Counted from the first letter of the stretch, positions 25,952-35,995 are shown. The stretch: 64,000 nucleotides of DNA from Corynebacterium capitovis DSM 44611 (GCF_030440535.1 NZ_CP047117.1:124001-188000); one strand, 5' to 3'. Notes: generated from the sequence alone by a model not told the origin. Numbers and translations: made by a program.

Positions 25952-28795
25952 GTGTCACCCAGCGTGGCGGACAACGGCAAGACCCTCGTCATCGTCGAGT
26001 CGGCGACGAAGGCGAAGAAGATCCAGAAGTTTCTGGGCAATGACTATCTTGTCGAGGCGTCGGTAGGCCACATCAGGGACCTGCCGGGCCGCGCCGCCGA
26101 TATCCCCGCGAAGTACAAGAAAGAGCAGTGGGCCAAGCTAGGCGTCAACCCTGAGGACGGGTTCGAGCCGATTTACGTTGTCAGCCCCGATAAGAAGAAG
26201 AAGGTCGCGGACCTCAAGTCGAAGCTGAAGCAATCCGACCGTCTCCTGTTGGCCACAGACCCGGACCGCGAGGGCGAAGCCATCGCCTGGCACCTGCTAG
26301 AAACGCTCAAGCCCACGGTGCCGGTTGAGCGCATGGTGTTCAACGAAATCACCGAGTCCGCCATCCGCGAAGCGGCCCACAACACCCGCGAGCTGGATAT
26401 GGATCTCGTGGATGCCCAAGAGACCCGGCGCATCCTCGATCGCCTCTACGGTTACGAGGTTTCCCCCGTGCTGTGGAAGAAAGTCATGCCGCGCCTGTCT
26501 GCGGGCCGCGTGCAATCGGTGGCCACCCGCGTGATCGTCGAGCGCGAACGCGAGCGCATGGCCTTCATCCCCGCCGCGTACTGGGACCTCACCGCGACCG
26601 TGTTCAAAGCGTCCAAGGACGACTCTTTCGATGCCCGGCTCGTCGCCGTCGACGGCCGGCGCGTGGCCCAGGGGCGCGACTTCGACGACCGTGGCCGGGT
26701 GAAGTCCACGAACACCTACGTCGTGGACCAAGCCACCGCCGAGGCCCTTGCCGACGGGCTGAAAGCAACCCCGATGCGCGTGACCGGGGTAGAGGAAAAG
26801 CCCTATTCTCGACGCCCCCACCCGCCGTTCATGACCTCGACGTTGCAGCAGGAAGCGGGCCGTAAGCTCCACTTCACCTCGGCGCGCACTATGCGCATCG
26901 CCCAGCGGTTGTACGAAAACGGCCACATCACCTACATGCGTACGGACTCGACGTCGCTGTCCAAACAGGGTCTCGACGCCGCCCGCGCCGCCGCCACCGA
27001 GCTCTACGGGGCCAACTTCGTCACCGCATCCCCGCGCGTCTATGACCGCAAGGTGAAAAACTCCCAGGAGGCGCACGAGGCGATCCGCCCCGCTGGCGAG
27101 CGCTTCGCCACGCCCGGCCAGCTCGCGAGCTCCCTCGACGCGGAAGAGTTCAAGCTCTACGAGCTCATTTGGCAGCGCACCGTGGCCAGCCAGATGGAGG
27201 ACGCGCGCGGCACGTCGATGCGCGTCACCCTTGCCACCCATGCCACGAGCGGGGAAGACGCCGAGTTCGCCGCGACCGGCCGCTCGATCACCTTCCCGGG
27301 CTGGCTGCGGGCCTATTCCGACGCCAGCGAAAGCGAAACACTCCTGCCTCGCCTGGCTACGGGCGATGAACTGCGCACCGACAAGGTCACGGCGGATGGC
27401 CACTCGACCAACCCGCCGGCGCGCTACACCGAGGCAAGCCTGGTGAAGAAGATGGAGGACCTCGGCATTGGGCGGCCGTCCACCTACGCGTCCATCATCA
27501 AAACGATCCAGGACCGCGGTTACGTGGCCGCGCGTGGCAACGCGCTCGTGCCCACGTGGGTTGCGTTTTCGGTCGTCGGGCTGATGGAGAATAACTTCGA
27601 TGCGCTCGTGGACTACGACTTCACCTCCTCCATGGAAGACGAGCTCGACGAGATCGCGCACGGCAACGAGGATCGGACGCAGTGGCTCACCAGTTTCTAC
27701 TTCGGTGACGCGGACGCGGATGACAGCATGGCGGAGGCCGTCGCACGCCGCGGTGGGCTCAAGCACCTCATTGAGAACAACCTCGAGAACATCGACGCCC
27801 GCCAGGTCAATTCGCTCACGCTTTTCAACGATGACGAGGGCCGCCCCGTCCTCGTCCGCGTCGGGCGCTACGGGCCCTACATCGAGCGCCAAGTCGGCAC
27901 CGACGCCGCCGGTGAACCCGAGTACCAGCGCGCCAACCTTCCGGAATCCGCCACCCCGGACGAGATCACGCTGGAAATGGCGGAGAAGCTCTTTGCCACG
28001 CCGCAAACCGGCAGGGAGCTGGGAGTCAACCCGGCCACGGGGCGCACCATTGTGGCGCGAGAGGGGCGCTACGGCCCCTACGTCACCGAGTTGGTGCGCG
28101 ACGACGAACGGGAGCGGGCTGAGGCCGACGCGGAGGATGTCGTCGCCAAGGAGCGTGCCGCGGAAGACGAGCAGCGCGCCGCGGAAGGCAAGCGGGCCAA
28201 GAACTGGGAGACGAAGACCGCCGCCGCGCAGAAGGAAAAGCGTATCGCCGAGCTCGTGGAGGAGCAGCTTAAACCCGCCACTGCGTCGCTGTTTTCCTCG
28301 ATGGAGCCCGCCGACGTCACTCTTGACCAAGCGCTCGCGCTCCTCTCCCTGCCCCGCGAGGTGGGAGTGGACCCGTCCGACGGCGAGGTGATCACCGCCC
28401 AGAACGGGCGCTACGGCCCGTACCTGCTGAAGGGGAAGGACTCGCGGTCCCTCGCCAGTGAGGATCAGATCTTCTCCATCACCCTCGACGAGGCGCGCCG
28501 GATCTACGCGGAGCCGAAACGCCGCGGCCGGGCGGCAGCAAAGCCGCCGCTCAAGGCGCTCGGCGACAACGACGTCTCGGGCAAGCCGATGAGCGTGAAG
28601 GACGGCCGCTTCGGCCCGTACGTGACCGACGGGGTGACAAACGCCTCCCTCCAGCGGGGTGATACTCCCGAAACGATGACGGATCAGCGCGCCAACGAGC
28701 TGCTCTCCGCGCGGCGCGCCCGCGAGGCGGAGGAGGGCACGGCGCCCGTCAAGAAGAAGGCGACGAAGAAACGGACCGTCAAGCGGCGGAGCTAG
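25952..28795 (+). CDS. topA: DNA topoisomerase I
   Basis: A 947-residue type IA topoisomerase that relaxes negative supercoils. The N-terminal Toprim domain begins VIVESATKAKKI and carries ATDPDREGEAIAWHL. The catalytic tyrosine is Y328 in ITYMRTDST. Instead of zinc fingers the C-terminus has four actinobacterial repeats with the core G-R-Y/F-G-P-Y (near residues 640, 705, 820 and 885) and a lysine-rich tail (KKKATKKRTVKRR). The GTG start has GAGGAGAG upstream; a second GTG four codons later is possible. The stop shares CTAG with the cyclase stop. Confidence 0.97.
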   Translation: MSPSVADNGKTLVIVESATKAKKIQKFLGNDYLVEASVGHIRDLPGRAADIPAKYKKEQWAKLGVNPEDGFEPIYVVSPDKKKKVADLKSKLKQSDRLLLATDPDREGEAIAWHLLETLKPTVPVERMVFNEITESAIREAAHNTRELDMDLVDAQETRRILDRLYGYEVSPVLWKKVMPRLSAGRVQSVATRVIVERERERMAFIPAAYWDLTATVFKASKDDSFDARLVAVDGRRVAQGRDFDDRGRVKSTNTYVVDQATAEALADGLKATPMRVTGVEEKPYSRRPHPPFMTSTLQQEAGRKLHFTSARTMRIAQRLYENGHITYMRTDSTSLSKQGLDAARAAATELYGANFVTASPRVYDRKVKNSQEAHEAIRPAGERFATPGQLASSLDAEEFKLYELIWQRTVASQMEDARGTSMRVTLATHATSGEDAEFAATGRSITFPGWLRAYSDASESETLLPRLATGDELRTDKVTADGHSTNPPARYTEASLVKKMEDLGIGRPSTYASIIKTIQDRGYVAARGNALVPTWVAFSVVGLMENNFDALVDYDFTSSMEDELDEIAHGNEDRTQWLTSFYFGDADADDSMAEAVARRGGLKHLIENNLENIDARQVNSLTLFNDDEGRPVLVRVGRYGPYIERQVGTDAAGEPEYQRANLPESATPDEITLEMAEKLFATPQTGRELGVNPATGRTIVAREGRYGPYVTELVRDDERERAEADAEDVVAKERAAEDEQRAAEGKRAKNWETKTAAAQKEKRIAELVEEQLKPATASLFSSMEPADVTLDQALALLSLPREVGVDPSDGEVITAQNGRYGPYLLKGKDSRSLASEDQIFSITLDEARRIYAEPKRRGRAAAKPPLKALGDNDVSGKPMSVKDGRFGPYVTDGVTNASLQRGDTPETMTDQRANELLSARRAREAEEGTAPVKKKATKKRTVKRRS

Positions 28796-30330
28796 TAGCG
28801 GTCTGCCAGGGTGGAGCGTACCGGGCGCGCGAGCTGCGTCATCCGGTTGCGCCCGCGCAGCTCGATAGACTTCATAAGCGTCCAGCGCTGCTGCTCGGCC
28901 TCGTTCGCGGCGCGCAGCGTAGCGGCGTTGGTCAGTACCTGGCCGGGGGTGTCCTTGGCCAGGTCGGTGAGGCGTGCCGCGGCGTTCACGGCGTCGCCGA
29001 TGACGGTGTACTCGAAGCGATCGGAGCCGCCGATGTGGCCGGCGACGACGTGCCCGGATGCGACGCCAATACCCGCCTGAAGCTCGAGCCCACGCAGTTC
29101 TTGGCGTAGTTCCCGGGCCGCCTGGAGTGCGTGCGACGTGGCGTCGTGGATCGCGATCGGCGCGCCGAAGACGGCCAGCGCGGCGTCGCCCTCGAACTTG
29201 TTGATCACGCCCTTGTTCCGGTGCACCACGTCCACGACGATGTTGAAGAACTCGTTGAGCGCGGCGACGACCTCCTCGGGGGTGTGGTCGACGGCAAAGG
29301 CCGTCGACCCGATGATGTCGACGAACACGACGGCGACCTTGCGGTCTTCTCCGCCGAGAACGGGTTTTTCCTCCAGGGCCTTCTGGGCCACCTCGATGCC
29401 GACGTAGCGGCCGAAGATGTCGCGCACTCGCTGGCGCTCATTGAGCCCCCGCATCATCTCGTTGAACCCAGCTTGGAGGACGCCCATCTCGGAGCCGTCG
29501 TAAATGTCGACCTGCGTGTCGGACTCTCCGCGTCGCACGCGGTTGATCGCCTCCTGTAACTCCTTGATGGGGTCGACCACCGCCATGATCGCGAAGGTCG
29601 TGCCCATGATGCCGGTGATGAAAGCTGTCACGGAGAGGGCGGCAACGGCGGGGACGATATCCCCGGCGTCGGGGGAATCCGAGAAGTACCCGTGGCGCCG
29701 TGCCCACACGAGGATGAGGATCCCGGCCAGCGGCACCCCGGTCGTGGTGAACCACGTGAGCAGCAACCGGGTCGCGATGGGCGGCTCAAGGGTCGAGTCC
29801 TCAAAACGGCGCGCGAGAGCGCTGGCCGCGATGGGGCGCACGAGGCGCGCCGCCTGCACGTAGGTCAAAATGGCCACGACCATGCACGCCATCACGGTGG
29901 ACACGAGGACAACCACGGTGAGCCGCCCGCTTACCCGTGAGGCCACCACCCCCGCCATCGCGATGCCGATGAGCCACACGCCGATGACAATGGCCGTCTG
30001 CAGCACGGGCAGGCGCATGACCAGGTTGCGGACCATGTTCGGGTCGTGGTCGTCGGGGGCCCGCTGCCACTCCAGCACGGGGCGGAAGAGGAGGAACGTC
30101 ACCGCCATCCCGATGACGACGGCAAAGACGAAGTACGCCACCCCGATGATGCCGGTGCCCGTTCCGTTGCCCGACAGGGACAGCGACTCGACCTCGGGCA
30201 GCGGAATGAAGTAGCGGATAAACAGCATGATGGCCAACGCGCCAAAGACGTTGGTACCCAGGACCGTTGCGGCGTACAGAGGCCACGATGTGCCCCACAG
30301 CCACTTCAAGCTGCGCCAGAGTCTGTCCAT
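28792..30330 (-). CDS. cyaB: Membrane-bound class III adenylate cyclase
   Basis: A 512-residue protein with six membrane helices (residues ~15-260), a HAMP domain (~265-310, DPIKELQEAINRVRRGE) and a C-terminal class III cyclase domain. The metal-binding aspartates lie in VVFVDIIGST (~340) and in the GDAALAVFG region (~381). FEYTVIGDAVNAAARL is the downstream catalytic block. It makes cAMP, the ligand of GlxR, and matches the single adenylate cyclase CyaB of C. glutamicum. TAAAGT (30339-30344) ends eight bases before the ATG. Divergent from holB. Confidence 0.94.
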   Translation of the reverse strand: MDRLWRSLKWLWGTSWPLYAATVLGTNVFGALAIMLFIRYFIPLPEVESLSLSGNGTGTGIIGVAYFVFAVVIGMAVTFLLFRPVLEWQRAPDDHDPNMVRNLVMRLPVLQTAIVIGVWLIGIAMAGVVASRVSGRLTVVVLVSTVMACMVVAILTYVQAARLVRPIAASALARRFEDSTLEPPIATRLLLTWFTTTGVPLAGILILVWARRHGYFSDSPDAGDIVPAVAALSVTAFITGIMGTTFAIMAVVDPIKELQEAINRVRRGESDTQVDIYDGSEMGVLQAGFNEMMRGLNERQRVRDIFGRYVGIEVAQKALEEKPVLGGEDRKVAVVFVDIIGSTAFAVDHTPEEVVAALNEFFNIVVDVVHRNKGVINKFEGDAALAVFGAPIAIHDATSHALQAARELRQELRGLELQAGIGVASGHVVAGHIGGSDRFEYTVIGDAVNAAARLTDLAKDTPGQVLTNAATLRAANEAEQQRWTLMKSIELRGRNRMTQLARPVRSTLADRY

Positions 30331-30387
30331 GTCCACCCACTTTAACGGGACGTTTGCCTCCCCGGGAGAACTAGTAGGGTAGGTGAA

Positions 30388-31587
30388 GTGACCTACCGGA
30401 GCGTGAGCGAAAGGCTCGCCGACATCCCCCGGGTGCGCGACACCATCATGCAGGCGGCGCGCGCCGCGCGCGGTGAGGGGGACGCGCGGCAGATGACCCA
30501 TTCGTGGCTGTTTACGGGTCCCCCCGGGGCGGGCCGGTCGACGACCGCACTGGCGTTCGCCGCGGCCCTCGTGTGTACAGATCCGAGCGAGCCGGGGTGC
30601 GGGCGGTGCAAGGGCTGCCTCGATGCCTTCGCCGACACCCACACCGACATTGAGCACATCGTGCCCCGCGGGTTGAGGATCTCGGCCGAGGTTGTGCGCG
30701 CGGTCGTGCACCAGGCCGCCCGGATGCCCACTGTCGGGCCCTGGCGCGTCATCATCGTCGACGACGCCGACCGCCTGACAGTTGCCGCCGCGGACTCCTT
30801 CCTCAAAACTGTCGAGGAACCGCCGGCGCGCACCATCATCATCATGTCCGCTCCGTCCACCGACCCAAAAGAATTCTCCCAGACGCTGCGATCGCGCTGC
30901 CGCCATCTCTACATCCCCGCGCCCTCCCAGCGCGAGATCGTGCGCATCCTCACGGAGGAGGAGGGAGCCTCGCTTGACGACGCCGAACTGGCCGCAGCCA
31001 CCTCCCTCCGCCACATCGGACGCGCCCGACTCCTCGTCAAAAACACCGCCGTGCAGCAACGTCGGGCACAGGCCATTAATGTCGCCGAGTTGATTTTCCA
31101 CGGGGACCAGGCATTCCAGGCGGTGGGTTCCCTCATCAAGGCGGCGGAGAAGGAAGCGGTGGAGGCCCACGCGGAGGCCGACCAGCGCGAGAGGGACAAA
31201 CTGTCGCAGGCCGTGGGCGTCGGCGCGCGGGGAAAGGGGGCGGCGCGCGCACTGCGGGGCGGGGAGGCGTCGCTAAAAAGCCTCGAGAGCGAGCAGAAGG
31301 CGCGCGGAACCCGGCGCAAACGCGACGTGTTGGATCTGACCCTCGTGGACCTCGCCGGGGTGTACAGGGACGCGATGGTGCAGGCCTCGGGGGCGGAGAT
31401 CCCGCTGACCCACCCTGACTTCGCGCCGCTGAGCGCCGAGATCGCCGAGCGCGTGAGTCTAGAGGGCCTCGTGGCTTGTCAGGACGCCATCGCGACCTGC
31501 CGTGAAAGCCTGGATTTCAACGTCGCGCCCCTAGTCGCGTTCAACGGGATGATCGGCCGCATCCGAAAGGCGTGCAACGTCGTGTAA
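30388..31587 (+). CDS. holB: DNA polymerase III subunit delta'
   Basis: A 399-residue clamp-loader AAA+ protein. The P-loop reads GPPGAGRST at about residues 43-51, with arginine where an active ATPase has lysine, as expected for a non-hydrolysing delta' subunit. A zinc module is formed by C63, C71, C74 and C77. The DxDD/E region (VIIVDDADRLT) and an SRC-like motif (LRSRCRHL) follow. A ~130-residue alpha-helical C-terminal part is longer than in E. coli. The GTG start is leaderless by pattern (TAGGGT at 30375-30380, gap of seven). Confidence 0.92.
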   Translation: MTYRSVSERLADIPRVRDTIMQAARAARGEGDARQMTHSWLFTGPPGAGRSTTALAFAAALVCTDPSEPGCGRCKGCLDAFADTHTDIEHIVPRGLRISAEVVRAVVHQAARMPTVGPWRVIIVDDADRLTVAAADSFLKTVEEPPARTIIIMSAPSTDPKEFSQTLRSRCRHLYIPAPSQREIVRILTEEEGASLDDAELAAATSLRHIGRARLLVKNTAVQQRRAQAINVAELIFHGDQAFQAVGSLIKAAEKEAVEAHAEADQRERDKLSQAVGVGARGKGAARALRGGEASLKSLESEQKARGTRRKRDVLDLTLVDLAGVYRDAMVQASGAEIPLTHPDFAPLSAEIAERVSLEGLVACQDAIATCRESLDFNVAPLVAFNGMIGRIRKACNVV

Positions 31588-31597
31588 CCAGCGGGTT

Positions 31598-31626
31598 TTA
31601 TGGTTTTGGGTGGCGTCCGTTATGCT
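31598..31626 (+). promoter_or_regulatory. Promoter of tRNA-Thr
   Basis: TTATGG (31598-31603) and TATGCT (31621-31626) are separated by 17 bases, starting just after the holB stop. Initiation would fall about 22 bases before the mature tRNA. Confidence 0.5.
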
Positions 31627-31654
31627 TTCTATCCGGTACGCGTCGACGCGTCCG

Positions 31655-31727
31655 GCCACCTTAGCTCAGTCGGTAGAGCATCTCACTCGTAATGAGAAGG
31701 TCGCGAGTTCGATTCTCGCAGGTGGCT
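31655..31727 (+). tRNA. tRNA-Thr (anticodon CGT)
   Basis: A full cloverleaf is readable. The acceptor stem is GCCACCT/AGGTGGC and the D-arm has AGCTCAGTCGGTAGAGC. The anticodon stem TCTCA/TGAGA holds the loop CTCGTAA. The T-arm is GCGAGTTCGATTCTCGC and the discriminator is T. CCA is not encoded. The discriminator base is also the last base of the convergent gene's stop codon. Confidence 0.97.
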
Positions 31728-32182
31728 CACTTTTTTGCCTTGCGCCGGTAGTACACCTGCCGGCGCACGTGCGCAACGACCTCGCCCGACTCGTCCACTA
31801 CATCGGTGTCGAACCAGTGAAGGTACTTGGAGCCACCAGCGGTCTTTTCTTTGATGGTTTCGTAGACGTCGTCGGGAATTTCCATGGTCGCGGTGATGCG
31901 GCCTTTGCCGGGTTTGAGGAACTGTACCTCTCCGGCGGCGTCCCACACCAGGTACTCTTTACCTAGGCGGGCCATCGACGCGAGCATGAAGAACGGGTCC
32001 GTCATCGCCATGATCGTCCCCCCGAACGCCGTGCCCACGGCGTTTTGGTTCAGCTTGGTCAGCTTGTGTTGAACGACCACCCTCGAGCCGTCGTCGGCGA
32101 ATTCTTTGACCTTCACCCCCGCGCCGAGAAACGGTGGCCACAGGAAGATGAAGCGGCGGAGTTGGGAAGGAGTGAAGTGCAT
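31727..32182 (-). CDS. DUF4442 hotdog-fold (thioesterase-like) protein
   Basis: A 151-residue protein with a hotdog-fold pattern (NAVGTAFGGTIMAMTDPFFMLA and VQFLKPGKGRITATMEIPDD), typical of DUF4442/PaaI-like thioesterases. It probably acts on acyl-CoA thioesters. It lies nine bases downstream of an acyl-CoA synthetase gene on the same strand, which fits a shared role in fatty-acid turnover. AAGGA precedes the ATG at six bases. Its stop codon overlaps the 3' terminal base of tRNA-Thr on the other strand. Confidence 0.8.
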   Translation of the reverse strand: MHFTPSQLRRFIFLWPPFLGAGVKVKEFADDGSRVVVQHKLTKLNQNAVGTAFGGTIMAMTDPFFMLASMARLGKEYLVWDAAGEVQFLKPGKGRITATMEIPDDVYETIKEKTAGGSKYLHWFDTDVVDESGEVVAHVRRQVYYRRKAKK

Positions 32183-32191
32183 CCGGTGTCC

Positions 32192-33856
32192 TTAATCTTT
32201 GCGTGTCGACGGTGGCAGATCCCGCGCGATGACCTTTCCAGTCGCGTTGCGCGGTAGCTTATCGACGAAGTTTACGTCTCGGGGTACCGAGTGGTCCGCT
32301 AATTTCTCGCGCACCCAGTCTCGGATCGCGTCGGCAGTGAGGGCGCGGCCGGCCTCGTTGTTCTCGCGCACCACCCATACGGCGATGCGCTTGAACCACA
32401 CGTCGTCGTCGACGCCGCCGGAGTGGAGCTCGTTGATGCCGGGCATGCGCTCGAGGACCTCGGTGACGGACTGGGGGTGGACGTTTTCCCCGCCTACGAT
32501 GATCATGTCGTCGTTGCGGCTGAGCACGTGCAGGAAGCCACGCTCGTCGAAGAATCCGAGGTCGCCCATCTCAATCAGGCCGTCGATCTCAACGATCTTC
32601 GTGTTTGGGTTGGAGTAGCCCTTAAGCGCCGTCTCGTTGCGGAGGAAGATGCGACCTACGTGGCCTTGTGGAACCTCGTTGCCGTTGTCGTCGAAAAGCT
32701 TAAGCGTCGTTCCGGGCGGGATTCGGCCGGCGATGGTGGGGTTGGTCACCAGCAGCTCGGCGTCCGCGCAGGCCGCGAGGGCGAGCTCGGTGGAGCCGTA
32801 GTAGTTGGCCAGGATCGGGCCGAAGCGTTCGGTCATGCGCTCCACCATGAGCGGGGTCAGCGCGTTGCCGGCCGAGGCAATGAATGTCAGGCTCGAGGTG
32901 TCGTACGCGCGGTTGTCGGGCACCTCGAGCATGCGCTTGAAGAAGATGGGGGAGGAGACCAACCCGTCGCAGCGGAAGTCCTGGATCTCGCGGAAGACCT
33001 TCTCCGGGTCAAAGACGCGGTGGGTGATGATGGTGTTGCGGGCGGCAAATGCGACGTTGACGGCCGACCAGCCCCAGGTGTGAAACATCGACGCGGTGAG
33101 CTGGATCGTCATCCCGATACGCCACTTGACCGTGTCCAGGTAACCCGCGACGACGAAGGGGAAAATCGGCTCGGGACGGAGGATGCCCTTGGGTACCCCG
33201 GACGTGCCCGACGACATGAGCACGATGTTGCCGTGTTTCGGGAACAGCGGTAGGCGGGGGAGGTGATCGACGGGTTGGCGCGAGATCGTTTCGAGCGTCA
33301 GCTCCTCCCCATGGTCTGCGGCGGTGTGCGCCCACACGACGGTGATGTCGGAGGAGGCGGGTAGGCGCTCGGCGAACTCGTCGTCGATGAAGAGAACGTT
33401 GATGTTGTTTTCCTCGAAGCAACCCTCCAGCTGCTCGGGGGAGGACCCGACGTTGAGCAGGAAGAGTTGTCCACCCGAATACCCCTTGGCGGTCATGGGT
33501 ACGATGATTCCGCGCCCGTTGCGCGCCATGATGCCGATGCGCAGCTCGTCGAGTCCCCGGTCGGCTTTGAGCTGGAGCAACCACCTAGCGACGGCCTTGC
33601 TTCGGTCGGCGAGCTGGCCGTAGGTGAGAACGCCGTCGTCGTCAATAAGGGCGTTTCGCTCGGGGACCGTGTTGTTGGCCTGTTCGACCTCGCGGGCCGT
33701 GGTAAACCGGTAGCGTGCCAGGACGGGGAGCAGGCCCGTCATCGACTTATGTCCACCTTCGGGGGTGAGGATGCCGGCGCGGAGGGCAGCGCTGACGAAC
33801 TTGACCGTGGAGGTAGCGGTAAAGGCAACGCGCTGAAGCGGGGACGCGGTGGGCAT
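32192..33856 (-). CDS. Acyl-CoA synthetase (AMP-forming), FadD family
   Basis: A 554-residue adenylate-forming ligase that activates a carboxylic acid to acyl-AMP and then acyl-CoA. The P-loop motif reads IVLMSSGTSGVPKGIL. The A5 region is ILANYYGSTELA, the hinge motif lies near LIEMGDLGFFDERGFLHVLSRNDD, and the catalytic lysine is in LPRNATGKVIARDL. It differs clearly from the tandem fadD pair at 58962-62434. The ATG follows AGGAAGGAA. Fatty acid or terpenoid substrates are possible. Confidence 0.88.
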   Translation of the reverse strand: MPTASPLQRVAFTATSTVKFVSAALRAGILTPEGGHKSMTGLLPVLARYRFTTAREVEQANNTVPERNALIDDDGVLTYGQLADRSKAVARWLLQLKADRGLDELRIGIMARNGRGIIVPMTAKGYSGGQLFLLNVGSSPEQLEGCFEENNINVLFIDDEFAERLPASSDITVVWAHTAADHGEELTLETISRQPVDHLPRLPLFPKHGNIVLMSSGTSGVPKGILRPEPIFPFVVAGYLDTVKWRIGMTIQLTASMFHTWGWSAVNVAFAARNTIITHRVFDPEKVFREIQDFRCDGLVSSPIFFKRMLEVPDNRAYDTSSLTFIASAGNALTPLMVERMTERFGPILANYYGSTELALAACADAELLVTNPTIAGRIPPGTTLKLFDDNGNEVPQGHVGRIFLRNETALKGYSNPNTKIVEIDGLIEMGDLGFFDERGFLHVLSRNDDMIIVGGENVHPQSVTEVLERMPGINELHSGGVDDDVWFKRIAVWVVRENNEAGRALTADAIRDWVREKLADHSVPRDVNFVDKLPRNATGKVIARDLPPSTRKD

Positions 33857-34049
33857 AGGGTTCCTTCCTGGCGGGGGTTGCGCGGGGGCACTTTGTTGAT
33901 TCGTTGGAACAAAGGGTTCCGTTGCTGCACGTCATGGTATAGATGGTGTTAAAGTGACTCAAGTGAAAGATGGGGCGTCTCGTAACGGATAGATGCCCCA
34001 ACGGGATATCTCCTGCAACAGACCGACACTCTTTTTTAAGGATCTTTCC

Positions 34050-34877
34050 ATGACATTGCCCCGTCTTCGTCGCGCAGCCGTGGCCCTCGCCGCCATGGCC
34101 ACCGCTTTCTGCGTCGTGCCCCATGCGGAAGCGCAGGAACAGAACGCGGTCATCTTCGGTGACTCCGTGATCGCAGACCCGAACGCGCCCCAGTGGCTCG
34201 CCGGAAAACTCGGGCTGGACCCCCGCGGTTCCTCGGGTGTCACGACGTGGTGCCCCCAGAGCCCCACCAACTGGGGCAAGCAGGCGGCCGCGAAACTGGG
34301 ATTGATCCCGCAAGACTACTCGTGCACGGGGACCACCACTATTTCCCAGGGTCCCCAGTTAGCCACACAGGTTGATCGTGCGATTCGGGACGGCGCCTTG
34401 AACGGATCGACGAGGCGCGTCATCATCTCAACCGGCTTCAACGACACCTACAACAACGACGCGCGCCCCGATTCCGACGTGCGCCGGGACTTCGTCAATT
34501 ACATGAAGAACGAGGTTGCGAAGATTCGCGGCGCGGCTCCCGGCGCCCGCATTCAGTTCGTCGGTTACCCCACGATCACGTCAGGGGACCGCGTGTGCCT
34601 CTTCCACATCGCGCCGAACACCTCCGATTGGACGATTTTCCCTCGGGTGCAGAAGTGGGAGAACCAGGCGCAGTGGATGCAGGTTGACGCGGCGCAGGCC
34701 ACCGGCACCGAGTTCCTAGACCTCAAGCCGTCGACCGCCAACAACGGAATGTGCGCGACCGACGATCAGCGCATGTGGGCCGGCCTGGTTGACTTCTACG
34801 CGGGCGCCGGCAACCTGCCCATTCACGTCAACCAGCGTGGCCATGAGCACGTGGCCAACGTGATCGCCTCGTCCTAA
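34050..34877 (+). CDS. Secreted SGNH/GDSL hydrolase
   Basis: A 275-residue secreted esterase or lipase-like protein. The signal peptide runs to about A28 (AEA before QEQ). The nucleophile is S39 in IFGDSV, block II glycine lies in the SSGVTTW region, and block III is GFND. The C-terminal histidine is H259 ([10 protein letters not shown]), but the usual Asp three residues before it is L256. Four cysteines suggest two disulfides. Related corynebacterial proteins are envelope esterases. The ATG at 34050 has AAGGAT upstream; the longer frame from 33993 lacks a signal peptide at its start. TATAGA (33938-33943) is a possible -10. Confidence 0.85.
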   Translation: MTLPRLRRAAVALAAMATAFCVVPHAEAQEQNAVIFGDSVIADPNAPQWLAGKLGLDPRGSSGVTTWCPQSPTNWGKQAAAKLGLIPQDYSCTGTTTISQGPQLATQVDRAIRDGALNGSTRRVIISTGFNDTYNNDARPDSDVRRDFVNYMKNEVAKIRGAAPGARIQFVGYPTITSGDRVCLFHIAPNTSDWTIFPRVQKWENQAQWMQVDAAQATGTEFLDLKPSTANNGMCATDDQRMWAGLVDFYAGAGNLPIHVNQRGHEHVANVIASS

Positions 34878-34881
34878 GCGA

Positions 34882-34887
34882 TATACT
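34882..34887 (+). promoter_or_regulatory. -10 element of leaderless mscR
   Basis: TATACT ends seven bases before the ATG at 34895, so transcription would start at the A of the start codon. It lies in the 17-base gap after the SGNH gene. A weak -35 (GTGATC, 34860-34865) would lie inside that gene. Confidence 0.6.
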
Positions 34888-34894
34888 CGCGTCC

Positions 34895-35995
34895 ATGAGC
34901 GACATCGTTAAGGGTGTAATTGCGCGAGCTAAGGGTTCCCCGGTCGAACTGGTCGATATCAGGATTCCGGAGCCCGGACCGAACGACGTCATCGTTCGCG
35001 TCCAGGCGACGGGGGTGTGCCACACGGATCTCGCGTACCGCGACGGAGATATTGCAGACGAGTTCCCTTTCCTCCTCGGCCACGAGACCGCCGGCACTGT
35101 GGAGCGTGTCGGGGACGCCGTCACGCACGTCCAGCCGGGTGACTTCGTTGTCCTGAACTGGCGCGCCGTATGCGGGGAGTGCCGTGCGTGTCGCAAGGGC
35201 GACGTGAAGAACTGCTTCAACACCCACAACGCCTCGCAGCCCATGACGTTGGAGGACGGCACCGCGCTGACCGCTGCGCTCGGGATCGGTTCGTTTGCTG
35301 AGAAGACGCTCGTGCACGAGAAGCAGTGCACGAAGGTGGACCCGGAGGAGGACCCGGCGGTGGCCGGTTTGCTGGGCTGTGGAATCATGGCGGGCCTCGG
35401 CGCCGCAGTAAACACTGCGGGCATTACGCGGGGGGAGTCCGTCGCCGTTTTCGGGCTCGGCGGCGTGGGCTTGGCGTCCGTCGCGGGCGCGCGGCTCGCC
35501 GGGGCCACCACGATCATTGCGCTGGACTTAGACGAGCGGAAGTGCGCCGCCGCCGAGGAAACCTTCGGCGCCACTCATTCGATCTGCACCCGGGGGATGA
35601 GCGAAGATGAGGTCGTTGAGGCCGTCCGAGGGTTGACCGGGGGATTCGGCACCGACGTCTCCATCGACGCGGTTGGTATTCAGCCCACCTGGCGCCAGGC
35701 TTTCTACTCCCGCGACCTGGCGGGGCGCCTCGTCATGGTCGGGGTGCCCAACATGACCGACCACGTCGACATTCCCGCGATTGACGTTTACGGGCGGGGC
35801 GGTTCCATCAAGCCCGCCTGGTATGGTGACTGCCTGCCGGAGCGCGACTTTCCGACGTACGTCGACCTCCACCTGCAGGGCCGTTTCCCCCTCGGCGAAT
35901 TCGTCTCCGAACGCATCGGCGTCGGTGACGTGGAGGCCGCCTTTGACAAGATGAAGCGAGGCGAGGTCCTGCGCAGCGTGGTGGAGTTCGCATAA
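34895..35995 (+). CDS. mscR: S-(hydroxymethyl)mycothiol dehydrogenase / nitrosomycothiol reductase
   Basis: A 366-residue class III zinc alcohol dehydrogenase. Catalytic zinc ligands are C42 (GVCHTD) and H63-E64 (GHET), with a third cysteine in LLGCGIMAG. Structural zinc ligands are C93, C96, C99 and C107. The Rossmann motif is [14 protein letters not shown]. It oxidises the mycothiol adduct of formaldehyde with NAD and can reduce S-nitrosomycothiol. In C. glutamicum the orthologue is called AdhE or FadH. It overlaps the next gene by one base, and that pairing is conserved (Rv2259-Rv2260). Confidence 0.94.
   Translation: MSDIVKGVIARAKGSPVELVDIRIPEPGPNDVIVRVQATGVCHTDLAYRDGDIADEFPFLLGHETAGTVERVGDAVTHVQPGDFVVLNWRAVCGECRACRKGDVKNCFNTHNASQPMTLEDGTALTAALGIGSFAEKTLVHEKQCTKVDPEEDPAVAGLLGCGIMAGLGAAVNTAGITRGESVAVFGLGGVGLASVAGARLAGATTIIALDLDERKCAAAEETFGATHSICTRGMSEDEVVEAVRGLTGGFGTDVSIDAVGIQPTWRQAFYSRDLAGRLVMVGVPNMTDHVDIPAIDVYGRGGSIKPAWYGDCLPERDFPTYVDLHLQGRFPLGEFVSERIGVGDVEAAFDKMKRGEVLRSVVEFA

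Noticed and set aside
26297-28330. A 677-codon minus-strand frame inside topA.
   Set aside because: It is a high-GC mirror frame of a certain topoisomerase gene, with no motif, promoter or Shine-Dalgarno.
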